Positions 1 to 6,416 of a stretch of 8,339 nt of DNA are shown piece after piece. A program made the position numbers and the translations under genes. Positions within the stretch are counted from its first letter, which is position 1. The number at the start of each line of letters is the position of its first letter. The notes under the pieces are model-generated. The model was not told the DNA's origin and made no database searches. It saw only the letters and a program-made list of their open reading frames with translations. The stretch covers positions 1-8,339 of the forward strand of contig DYRX01000192.1 of NCBI GenBank assembly GCA_020718525.1. The letters run 5' to 3'. Origin of the DNA: Victivallis vadensis. Its GTDB lineage: Bacteria; Verrucomicrobiota; Lentisphaeria; Victivallales; GWF2-50-93.

Positions 1-129
1 TTTCTCCCCCAGAAGAATAATTTTTCATAGTAAAACACAAAAAAATCTGCGACTAATATAACGAATATAGGATCTAGCTATCTTTTATCAAGTTGGAAAT
101 TGAAAATTTCAGTGAATTAAGGTGATGAT

Positions 130-238
130 GGGTGCATTTCCCAAAAGTTGAACATTGCCTCACACGAAGACACAAAGCACACGAAGTAAAGAAAAATGTT
201 GTCCGTCTGTCTGATGTCCAATATTTCTCCCTTCAGGA
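130..238 (+). repeat. Left arm of 109-bp inverted repeat
   Basis: Read on the plus strand, this matches the reverse complement of 4612-4720 at 102 of 109 positions with no gap. Its centre (160-186) is a purine-rich motif of the form CACACGAAGACACAAAGCAC, followed by a conserved half containing TCTGATGTCCAATATTT. The seven differences cluster at 156-159 and near the inner end. It codes for nothing convincing. The outer flanks of the two arms do not share a target-site duplication. The arms could be two dispersed copies of one genomic repeat or the ends of a mobilised segment. Confidence 0.9.
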
Positions 239-255
239 CAGGCAAGTTTCATTCT

Positions 256-284
256 TCCTTTGTGCCTTTGCGCCTTTGTGAGAG
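256..284 (-). repeat. Second, divergent copy of the T/G-rich repeat core
   Basis: The stretch TCCTTTGTGCCTTTGCGCC and the bases after it resemble the reverse complement of the core of the left repeat arm (160-186). About three quarters of positions agree by eye if two single-base gaps are allowed. It lies about 70 bases away in opposite orientation, so the two could pair as a long imperfect stem in RNA read leftward from the AKR gene. Confidence 0.5.
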
Positions 285-335
285 AAAATTTCATGTGATT
301 TACCCTCAACTAATTGGAATTCCGCCCCCTAACTT

Positions 336-2042
336 CTAGATCTGCTTCAGCTCTTCCAGGTAGTCTTTCCTGAATCTGCCTATTTCGCCAGCGAGCTCGA
401 GCGCCTTTCCTGCAAAGTCGAAGGACTGGATGTTTTCAGCTATGTGCCTGCAGTCCATGGAACTGAAAAGCGGAACTATACCCTTCGAGATCAGCCAGGC
501 GAGCGCAAGCGTTGAATTGGAGGAGCCCGCCTTTGCGGAAATTTCCTTCAGGATTCCATGTTTAGCCGCTTTGAATTCGTGAATCCGTCTCTGCCTGCCC
601 TCGGAAAGCCCCCAGTGATCCACAAAGACAAACTCGCCAGGAGGAGCAATGGGCGCGCCGTGTCCAAGCGCAGAATAGGCAACGCGGACAATTCCGTTCT
701 CCTTGCAATAGTCCGCAAGCGCTCCTTCCACAAGCGAAGCCGCCTTGTCGTCTGATGAAACAATCGAAGACTCATTCTGGATGTAATGGACTTTGAAGCC
801 GGCGACCCCCAATTTCGCACCCTCCTCCGAACAGCGTTCGTTCAGAGCTTTTAGCATCTCGATATCGGACACATTGCCGAAGCCAGCCGCGCCTATCTTT
901 CCATCGCGGTATAGCTCGGCAAAGGCGGGGACAACTCCCTCGAGCATCCAGTCCATTGCAAGGGAGTCCTTTGCATCGCCCTTCCTCAGCGGCCAATGGA
1001 GCATATAGCCATGGATGTAGTCCACATGCATGCGGGTGCATGAATCCTTGAATTCGCCAAGTACGACCTTCCTGACATCCTCAGGGCGAATCTCGCAGGA
1101 GGGCGTTCCCAGCAGTCTGTCCAGACACCAGTGCATGTCCCCATGAGTTGACTGCCTTGTCTCGGCAGGCCAGTAAAGACCGCATTTGGTAAAGATAGTA
1201 TCATGTTCTTTTCGTGTCGTCCTGCCGCTGGACACCCACCAGTCCTCAAGATAGCTGTAGCCGATCCACATCATCATCTCGGTGAGACCTTTGCCATACG
1301 CTGGAGCGTTGTCACTGCATATCCCCTTTTCCAGCAGGAACTTGCGAACAGACATGAGGGACTCGAGCGAAGGTCTCCTGAAATACGGCGGTCCGCCCGC
1401 CTTCCACCAGCCGTACTGTATGGCGGAGATTTCGTTGGCGCCCACCCTTATCAATGGCACCCCTGACGCGTTGTTTCCAACTGAACCAGGGAATCCGCAG
1501 TCCTGCGGCAAATTGTCAAAGATGACGTGGATGTCCTTCTCGCCGAGCGGATCCTCGGACGACTCGAAAACGACAAGATCCCCGGCTCCAATTATGCAGT
1601 GAGCGCAGTCCGGAGGAAATACGAACTCATCCCCCCTTCCGAGGGTCGAGACAAAAACCCGCTCCGCATCCGATCCGTCTCCGTGAAGAAGAATCCCCCT
1701 ACCGGACTCCACCACAATCCTTTCAAGCTTTCTCGAGTGCTTCTCAAAGGGTAGATGCGATCCCTTCCTCACTACAAGATACTTTTCGCAATGTTCTCCA
1801 TCTCTTCTGAAATTCAATACTCCGCCCCAGGATGTTGGCGTGTCCTTTCGCGCCTTCTCCAGGCATTCATGAAAAGCGCCGGAACTGTCTGGCGGCTCAG
1901 AGGTGTCGGCGCACGATTCCATTATTTCACGGCATACCCGCCTGAATCCTTCCGCGTCGGAAAAAGTCCAGCACCCCAGCAGTGGCGATATGATTTCAGA
2001 ATTCCTGGCGTCCAGCCTCCCTCCATGCAATGCGCATTCCAT
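336..2042 (-). CDS. Cupin-aldo/keto reductase fusion protein
   Basis: This 568-residue cytoplasmic protein has two enzyme-like modules. Residues about 72-178 look like a cupin: motif 1 runs from G94 through H102 and E107 to G114, and motif 2 is G137 to P143 and H148, ending in a DLVVFE strand. Residues about 195-565 are an aldo/keto reductase barrel with the complete catalytic tetrad: D244 and Y249 (in DNAPAYG), K286 (in FTKCGL) and H349 (in LHWP). The closing segment resembles the family's LALAWL and ENI motifs. AKRs reduce carbonyls with NAD(P)H; the cupin might bind or isomerise the sugar, which is inference. AKRs are usually about 270-350 residues, so the N-terminal module explains the extra length. 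GGAGG lies six bases upstream of the ATG. It is divergent from the DUF4380-GH130 pair. AKR assignment is firm, the cupin good, the substrate unknown. Confidence 0.88.
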   Translation of the reverse strand: MECALHGGRLDARNSEIISPLLGCWTFSDAEGFRRVCREIMESCADTSEPPDSSGAFHECLEKARKDTPTSWGGVLNFRRDGEHCEKYLVVRKGSHLPFEKHSRKLERIVVESGRGILLHGDGSDAERVFVSTLGRGDEFVFPPDCAHCIIGAGDLVVFESSEDPLGEKDIHVIFDNLPQDCGFPGSVGNNASGVPLIRVGANEISAIQYGWWKAGGPPYFRRPSLESLMSVRKFLLEKGICSDNAPAYGKGLTEMMMWIGYSYLEDWWVSSGRTTRKEHDTIFTKCGLYWPAETRQSTHGDMHWCLDRLLGTPSCEIRPEDVRKVVLGEFKDSCTRMHVDYIHGYMLHWPLRKGDAKDSLAMDWMLEGVVPAFAELYRDGKIGAAGFGNVSDIEMLKALNERCSEEGAKLGVAGFKVHYIQNESSIVSSDDKAASLVEGALADYCKENGIVRVAYSALGHGAPIAPPGEFVFVDHWGLSEGRQRRIHEFKAAKHGILKEISAKAGSSNSTLALAWLISKGIVPLFSSMDCRHIAENIQSFDFAGKALELAGEIGRFRKDYLEELKQI

Positions 2043-2109
2043 TTTGAGCCTCCAGCAAATGTTGACAAATTTTTCATAATTTTTATTGGTATTTTTGGTA
2101 TCCTTTATT

Positions 2110-2137
2110 ATTTTACATGTTTCAGAAGCTCTTTCAA
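2110..2137 (-). promoter_or_regulatory. Sigma-70-like promoter for the cupin-AKR gene
   Basis: On the minus strand, TTGAAA (2132-2137) is followed after 16 bases by TAAAAT (2110-2115), each five of six to consensus. This gives a leader of roughly 60 bases before the ATG at 2042, with GGAGG at 2049-2053. The site lies inside the 135-bp intergenic region shared with the divergent DUF4380 gene, so a common regulator could act on both. Confidence 0.6.
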
Positions 2138-2177
2138 GGGGACGCTGGAGTTTTTTTTCAATGAAAGGAAATGATGC

Positions 2178-3173
2178 ATGAAACGGATGATTCTGCCATT
2201 TCTCTGCCTGATCTCGGCGGGCACTGCGGCGGATGATCTGCCGCCTTCGGTCAAGTCGGGGACAGCCTTCACCTACAGGGGGTGGGTAAATTCAATACTC
2301 ATTTCAGGCAAGGAACTGCACTCGGTCATTGTCCCGCAAATCGGCGGAAGGATCATGTGGTTCGGAACAGCCTCCAGAAATCTGATCTATGAAGAGCCCG
2401 GCTCGGACGGCAAAACCCTTGAGAAGGAGAAGAACTGGTTCATGCTTGGAGGCTACCAGCTTGACATCGGACCGGAATCTGCAGGTTTTCCGTCTCATTT
2501 CCCCCTATGGCTCGGAGCATACAGTGCCATCGTCTCGAATTCCGAGAATCCTGAAATAGTCCTTGGAAGCCCAGAAGATCCGTCCATTCCGCTGAAGCTG
2601 TCGAAGCAGATCAGTTTTTTGCCAGACGGGAGCCTCCTTGTCAGGCAGAGCGCAATGAACAGATCGGAAAGAAGCATGGAATTCTGCCTTTGGGACAGAA
2701 CTCTATGCGTGCCAAATGGATATCTTGTCTTGCCGTTGAAAGCCAGAAGCATATTCCCATACGGATGGGGAGTCATTTCGGGCAAGGAGATCAAATCTGA
2801 GAGCCCAAGCCTGCCCGGAGCCAGGCGCATAGGCTCTCATCTTGTTGTCAAGACAGGAGCCGGAAGCGGAAAAATCGGGGCTGACAGCGATGCAGGCTGG
2901 ATCGCGTATCTCGTTGACGGAATGCTCTTTGTAAAGAAATATCCATACTATGAGAATTCCAAATACGGAGACTACGGCTGTTCAGTAGAACTCTATTTCA
3001 ACGAGAAGCTTACAGAACTTGAACCGCTCAGCCGCAACTTCAATCTCGCTCCGGGCGGAAAAGCCTCTTTTGACGAGACATGGACCTTGCACAAGCTTGC
3101 AAAAGAGCCGTCCTCGCATGAAGAAGCGGTCGAAGAATGTGCAAAGCTGGGACTTATTCCATCCGGAAAATAA
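2178..3173 (+). CDS. Exported DUF4380 protein (mutarotase-like fold)
   Basis: This 331-residue protein begins with a signal peptide: basic KR, a hydrophobic core to about residue 14, and likely cleavage near GTAAD (15-19). It should therefore act in the periplasm or outside the cell. The mature part fits DUF4380, a beta-sandwich family related to galactose mutarotase: VPQIGGRIMWFG (52-63), an aromatic GGYQLDIGPE stretch (91-100), CSVELYFNEKLTELE (268-282) and a closing LAPGGKASFDETWTL (290-304). Members occur next to carbohydrate-degrading enzymes; no reaction is established to my knowledge, so binding or anomer conversion of a sugar is inference. The start is supported by AGGA eight bases upstream. 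A plus-strand -10-like TATTAT lies at 2106-2111 without a clear -35, and an isolated TTGACA lies at 2062-2067. The GH130 gene follows after 18 bases. Confidence 0.82.
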   Translation: MKRMILPFLCLISAGTAADDLPPSVKSGTAFTYRGWVNSILISGKELHSVIVPQIGGRIMWFGTASRNLIYEEPGSDGKTLEKEKNWFMLGGYQLDIGPESAGFPSHFPLWLGAYSAIVSNSENPEIVLGSPEDPSIPLKLSKQISFLPDGSLLVRQSAMNRSERSMEFCLWDRTLCVPNGYLVLPLKARSIFPYGWGVISGKEIKSESPSLPGARRIGSHLVVKTGAGSGKIGADSDAGWIAYLVDGMLFVKKYPYYENSKYGDYGCSVELYFNEKLTELEPLSRNFNLAPGGKASFDETWTLHKLAKEPSSHEEAVEECAKLGLIPSGK

Positions 3174-3191
3174 ACAAGACGAGGACATGAC

Positions 3192-4163
3192 ATGCTAAGA
3201 AAAAAGAAGTACATCGTCGAGCGCTATGAAGGCAATCCCATTCTGACGGCGGAGGATTTTCCCGGAGACATTCTCTGGGTCTTCAACTCGGCAGTCGTCA
3301 AGAAAAATGACGGGAAATATGTGATGGTCTGCAGATGCGAAGATTCCGGCCTTGCCAGATATCTCTGGGTCTGCGACAGCGCAGACGGAATCTCATTCAA
3401 GCCGCGTCCGGCTCCACTCCCCATGCCGCATGGAAATCCGATCTTCGACAAGCACTGCAGAGGGAGAAATCCTTCCACGATGAACAGTGCCGCGACTTTG
3501 ACATATCTTGATCCAAGAATCACCTGCATCGAAGGACAGCATTACATTATCCATGCCGCGCATACCGATTTCGAGTGCCAGCTAGGGCTTTTCAAAATTG
3601 ACGACGGGTTTGAAAAGCTCGAATGGATTGATCTCATCAGCCTCCCGGACAACCGCAACGGAGTTCTATTCCCTGAGAAAATCAGAGGAAAATATTTCCG
3701 CCTTGAACGCCCGAACTCCGGAGCCGGCAACAAGCATATATGGATGCAGTCCTCACCGGACCTCATCCATTGGGGCATGCCACGGCTGATCGCCTCGACC
3801 TCGGACACGGGCTGGGCATATACGAGCGTGGGACCGGGCGCGCCGCCGATAAGAACATCAGAAGGCTGGCTATGCATCATACATGGAATACGCAAGCAGG
3901 CCGGGGACAGTGTCTATGGGCTTGGCGCAATGCTCCTCGACCTCGAAGATCCATCAAAAGTCATTGGAATCAGCAAACGCTGTATCCTTGCGGCCCAGAA
4001 GCAGTACGAGCTCGACGGGCAGACCCCAAGCGTAGTTTTCACAAATGCCGCCATCCTTGAGAATGACGGGACTGTGAAAATATACTACGGCGCGGCGGAC
4101 GCGGTACAGTGCCTGGCATTTGCGAAACTCGCAGATCTGCTCCACGCATGCAAACACGAGTAG
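3192..4163 (+). CDS. GH130-family glycoside phosphorylase/hydrolase
   Basis: This 323-residue five-bladed propeller enzyme has no signal peptide, so it is cytoplasmic. GH130 motifs appear in order: NPIL (15-18), FNSA (31-34), R48, the DPR motif with likely catalytic acid D107, RNGVLFPEKI (155-164), R173, GPGAPPI (214-220), H231, Y242, DLEDPSKV (250-257) and YYGAAD (298-303). Characterised members cleave beta-mannosides, mostly by phosphorolysis to mannose 1-phosphate and some by hydrolysis. Most phosphate-binding positions I recall are kept, but the Lys that normally opens the K-I-G-x-G-x-P-P-I motif aligns with S212, which leaves phosphorylase versus hydrolase open. GAGG sits seven bases before the ATG, and the 18-base gap after the DUF4380 gene indicates co-transcription. 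Family is firm; linkage specificity is not readable from the sequence. Confidence 0.88.
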   Translation: MLRKKKYIVERYEGNPILTAEDFPGDILWVFNSAVVKKNDGKYVMVCRCEDSGLARYLWVCDSADGISFKPRPAPLPMPHGNPIFDKHCRGRNPSTMNSAATLTYLDPRITCIEGQHYIIHAAHTDFECQLGLFKIDDGFEKLEWIDLISLPDNRNGVLFPEKIRGKYFRLERPNSGAGNKHIWMQSSPDLIHWGMPRLIASTSDTGWAYTSVGPGAPPIRTSEGWLCIIHGIRKQAGDSVYGLGAMLLDLEDPSKVIGISKRCILAAQKQYELDGQTPSVVFTNAAILENDGTVKIYYGAADAVQCLAFAKLADLLHACKHE

Positions 4164-4199
4164 TCAATAGGAGGCGCTTGGCTCAAGCTTCGCTATCGC

Positions 4200-4225
4200 T
4201 GAAAAATCGGCCCCCCATTTTTTCA
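4200..4225 (+). terminator. AT-rich stem-loop after the GH130 gene
   Basis: TGAAAAAT pairs with ATTTTTTCA (one extra T) around the C-rich loop CGGCCCCCC, 37 bases past the GH130 stop. The T-rich descending arm makes it a possible terminator for the DUF4380-GH130 operon, but the stem lacks the usual GC pairs, so it may simply be the first of the stem-loops that follow. Confidence 0.25.
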
Positions 4226-4449
4226 AAGTGCCGTCCTGCCTTACACGTGCCGTACTTTCAGATGTCCGAACCTCCGTGATTTTTCAGTGGCACTTTTGGT
4301 CTTAAGTATGGCAGTTTTTCCGAAACTGCCTCTTCTTGAGCCGTTCTCGGAAAGAACGGCATACTTTTCCGAAACGCCTTTTTCATGCTTCCTCCTGTGC
4401 CACTTTCGGCGAAAGCGGCATACTTGTCAGCACTCGTTACCGGTGCTGA
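4225..4449. repeat. Stem-loop array with GGCATACTT core
   Basis: Four compact stem-loops lie in a row: 4310-4330 (8 bp, loop TTCCG), 4340-4360 (8 bp, loop CGGAA), 4398-4420 (10 bp with one A-C mismatch, loop GGC) and 4427-4449 (7 bp, 9-base loop). A longer-range 8-bp pairing joins 4225-4232 to 4289-4296. A core related to GGCATACTT or its complement adjoins the stems at 4249-4258, 4304-4313, 4357-4366 and 4417-4425. Weak open frames here (for example 4258-4542 on the minus strand) follow from the repeats. It resembles a REP-like palindromic cluster; its role is unknown. Confidence 0.65.
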
Positions 4450-4480
4450 AAACAATCGCAGATAAAAATCCCTCTTTTGA

Positions 4481-4614
4481 AAAGATAAATTGACCGCCGC
4501 CGCAGAGAAAGGGAAGATTAAAACCCTTGATGCCGTACGCATGGACCATATGCTGTCCTCACCAAAATCAACTGTCCACAGGCTGGTGAAAAGGCGCGGA
4601 TGGAAAAAAGTTCC
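4481..4614 (+). pseudogene. HTH-like coding fragment (possible transposase or phage DNA-binding remnant)
   Basis: The frame opens after a TGA at 4478-4480 and reads KGKIKTLDAVRMDHMLSSPK, then STVHRLVKRRGWKKVPG, before entering the right arm of the inverted repeat at about 4612. The S-x-STVHR-LVKRRGWK pattern is like the recognition part of small helix-turn-helix domains in transposases and phage DNA-packaging or Mu-type proteins. There is no ATG, no ribosome binding site, and the frame's continuation to 4690 is only translated repeat. The call is a truncated remnant; a chance open frame is possible. Confidence 0.3.
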
Positions 4615-4720
4615 TGGAAGGACAAATATTGGACATCAGACAGGCGGACAACATTTTTCTTTACTTCGTGTGCTTTGTGTCTTCGTGTGAGATGATGTTC
4701 AACTTTTGGGAAATGCACCC
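4612..4720 (-). repeat. Right arm of 109-bp inverted repeat
   Basis: This is the inverted partner of 130-238 with seven mismatches and no gap. It lies 4.4 kb away and encloses the cupin-AKR, DUF4380 and GH130 genes, the stem-loop array and the HTH-like fragment. A plus-strand frame across it reads as a cysteine- and phenylalanine-rich peptide, typical of translated repeat rather than protein. Confidence 0.9.
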
Positions 4721-4762
4721 GACGCATCGAGTAGGAAATCCGACATTGATTCCATCATTTCC

Positions 4763-4789
4763 CGATTCCGATAGCGACAACGACCCCGA
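4763..4789. repeat. CGANNN hexamer satellite
   Basis: CGA recurs exactly every six bases five times (4763, 4769, 4775, 4781, 4787) with variable TTC, TAG, CAA and CCC between. It lies 43 bases outside the right repeat arm, in the 122-base gap before the isomerase gene's stop. Also in this gap is a short stem ACAGT-AAA-ACTGT (4807-4819). Confidence 0.55.
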
Positions 4790-4842
4790 ATTAACTCTGA
4801 CCGTAAACAGTAAAACTGTGAACGTTTCCGCGTGTTCCGTAG

Positions 4843-5661
4843 TTAAAAATGCTTTCTGCCTTTTTCAATCATTCCTGCAAATTTCTCCGCGTCGGCGCGT
4901 GCCTGCGCCAGGAAGAGACGTTCATCGGAGAAGCCTGAGTTTGCGATTATGGTTTCTAGAGTGATTGGTCCTCTGTATGGGGATTCAGCTATGATTCCTG
5001 CGAGGCGCTCCCAGTCTGCCACTCCGCTGAAAAGCGGCATGTGCTGGTCGTCGTAGCCGTTGTTGTCATGGAGATGCAATGCGATGAGCCTGTCTGCGAA
5101 TTTCGCAATTCTTGGCAGTCCGAGCTTGCCCATGTTTCCGTGTCCGGAATCGTAGCATACCCCGAGAAAATCAGGTGAATATTCCTTCATTAGTTCTCCG
5201 ATTCCGTCAAACTCGTCGTGGAAAATATTCTCTATCGCGATTTTGATTTCTTTTTTCAATGCAAATGGCTCGAGCTCGTCGAGAGACATTTCAAGTTGCT
5301 TCCACTTCAAATCGTTTTCAGGGATGCGTCTGGGGACATGCATGACTACGACATTTCCACCGAGTTCTTTTGTAATCTCGATTCTGTTCTTCGCGATTTC
5401 AACGCCAGCGAGACGCTGATATTCCGTTTCGGAATACCATTTTTTCTCGTTTCCGTCGGTGCCATGCAGATCGAAGAGGCGCAGATTGAAGTCTTTCAGC
5501 ATTTTTTTGATCTGCATGACTTCTGGCCTAGTATACAAGAAGTCTGTATTCCACTGGTGAATCCATTGAATTCCGTCGAAGCCGGCATCGGCGATTCGTC
5601 TGAGATACGGTTCTGCATTTCCGGTGGACTTGAAATAATCCGAACACATTGAGTAAAGCAT
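4843..5661 (-). CDS. Sugar phosphate isomerase/epimerase family protein
   Basis: This 272-residue soluble protein has the xylose-isomerase-like TIM barrel (AP-endonuclease-2 fold) common to sugar and sugar-phosphate isomerases, epimerases and inositol-catabolic enzymes. Likely metal and substrate ligands along the barrel are H66 (DLHGTDG), H108 (VMHVP), E144 (IAIEN), D171 and H174 (CYDSGHGN), H196 (LHLHDN), H207 (DQHMPLFSG) and E236 (TLET). Full length is typical for the family. AAGGAG five bases before the ATG fixes the start. It lies 347 bases downstream of trxA on the same strand, too far to assume co-transcription. Proximity to the AKR-GH130 locus suggests a part in sugar catabolism, but the repeat arm lies between them. 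The substrate cannot be named. Confidence 0.85.
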   Translation of the reverse strand: MLYSMCSDYFKSTGNAEPYLRRIADAGFDGIQWIHQWNTDFLYTRPEVMQIKKMLKDFNLRLFDLHGTDGNEKKWYSETEYQRLAGVEIAKNRIEITKELGGNVVVMHVPRRIPENDLKWKQLEMSLDELEPFALKKEIKIAIENIFHDEFDGIGELMKEYSPDFLGVCYDSGHGNMGKLGLPRIAKFADRLIALHLHDNNGYDDQHMPLFSGVADWERLAGIIAESPYRGPITLETIIANSGFSDERLFLAQARADAEKFAGMIEKGRKHF

Positions 5662-6008
5662 TTTTTCTCCTTGTTTTCCGTGATCGTTATCGTGAACTCC
5701 AGCGAGGAAGCCCTGAGATCAAGAGCATTAGAGGGTGCGACTGCTAAACGGATCTGCCGCCTTTCTTATGGCATGCGGCAGCCTGCCGGTCCAGTCTCTT
5801 CTCTCTCCTTCAATATTTTTGTCTGTCTCTGTCTCGACGGCGAGATTCTTTCGCCTGAAACAAGGCTGAAGCTTCACTCCGTTGCGCGTCAGCACTCCAA
5901 GTGTAGACACAGCGAAATCTATGGATCATACCTTCAAGCGTTCCCCTGTCAAAGAAAATCGTGTCCGCCTACCTGGACAGCTTCGCTGTCAGAATGAACA
6001 AAGTTTTT
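5662..6008. other. Gene-free gap between trxA and the isomerase gene
   Basis: No supported gene is seen. It contains the isomerase's AAGGAG site at 5667-5672, a stem with TGCCGC (5755-5760) pairing to GCGGCA (5775-5780), a 10-base palindrome TGAAGCTTCA, and a compact stem GACAGC-TTC-GCTGTC at 5976-5990. The last is just downstream of trxA in the leftward direction but is followed by no T-run, so I do not call it a terminator. A 60-codon minus-strand frame (5728-5910) has arginine-rich, unrecognisable content and no good ribosome binding site. Confidence 0.5.
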
Positions 6009-6326
6009 CTACTGGGCGGCTTCGATCGCGGCAACAAGAGTTTTTTTATCCTGCACGCCGATGAACTGCTGGACGACTTTTCCGTCCTTGAGGACAAAGA
6101 TCGCGGGAATGCTTCTGACTGAGAATTTTATTGCCAGGGACTGCGCGCTGTCAACATCAACCTTTGCTATAGTCGCCTTGTCTCCGATTTCATCGGCTAT
6201 TTGGTCGAGAACGGGACCAAGCATTCTGCATGGACCGCACCAAGGCGCCCAAAAATCAACGAGAGCTACTCCGTTTGATGTTTCTGATTCGAAGTTATTC
6301 TCGTCCAAGTGCTTGACTTTACTCAT
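6009..6326 (-). CDS. trxA: Thioredoxin
   Basis: This 105-residue protein is a standard cytoplasmic thioredoxin that reduces protein disulfides using electrons from thioredoxin reductase. The active site WCGPC places the redox cysteines at C30 and C33. The buried acid D24 (VDFWAPW) and the cis-proline P74 (RSIPAIF) are intact, and FKDGK-like strand-turn-strand (77-83) and FIGV (88-91) complete the fold. Length is the usual one. AAAGGAT about nine bases before the ATG supports the start. No reductase gene is nearby. It is divergent from the DUF2062 gene, with a 90-base shared upstream region in which I find no strong promoter pair. Confidence 0.97.
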   Translation of the reverse strand: MSKVKHLDENNFESETSNGVALVDFWAPWCGPCRMLGPVLDQIADEIGDKATIAKVDVDSAQSLAIKFSVRSIPAIFVLKDGKVVQQFIGVQDKKTLVAAIEAAQ

Positions 6327-6416
6327 TGTTGCTACATCCTTTCACGGGTTCAATTCTTTTATTTGAGATGCAAACAGTGCAAAGAAAGACAATAACCGCT
6401 TTTAGGATCTTGTAAA

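Larger units (their letters stand above)
1..335. other. Gene-free left flank
   Basis: No credible coding sequence is seen on either strand. The first 129 bases are AT-rich, with a 6-bp stem (96-101 with 105-110, loop GAA) and a short core ATAACGAATAT at 58-68 that recurs at 7048-7058. The rest holds the left arm of the long inverted repeat and a second, oppositely oriented T/G-rich motif. Downstream of the leftward AKR gene, which ends at 336, I see no stem followed by a T-run, so its transcript may run into the repeat. Confidence 0.6.

Noticed and set aside
130..284. CRISPR-like short repeats
   Set aside because: The repeated motifs are inverted, uneven in spacing and only two locally, with no spacer-repeat regularity and no cas gene.
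1755..2174. 139-codon plus-strand open frame upstream of the DUF4380 gene
   Set aside because: It is antisense to the cupin-AKR N-terminus and runs through the promoter region; phenylalanine-rich AT-derived tail and no ribosome binding site.
4180..4281. Possible 33-codon peptide starting TTG after AGGAGG
   Set aside because: The Shine-Dalgarno-like AGGAGG is attractive, but the start is TTG, the peptide crosses the AT-rich stem-loop and repeat array, and it has no recognisable content.
4258..4542. 94-codon minus-strand open frame
   Set aside because: It is a translation of the stem-loop array and has no family resemblance beyond that.
4629..4964. 111-codon plus-strand open frame
   Set aside because: It translates the inverted repeat arm and the CGANNN satellite, then runs antisense into the isomerase gene.
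5218..5652. 144-codon plus-strand open frame
   Set aside because: It lies wholly antisense to the sugar isomerase gene, whose barrel motifs and ribosome binding site are clear; the frame has no recognisable content.
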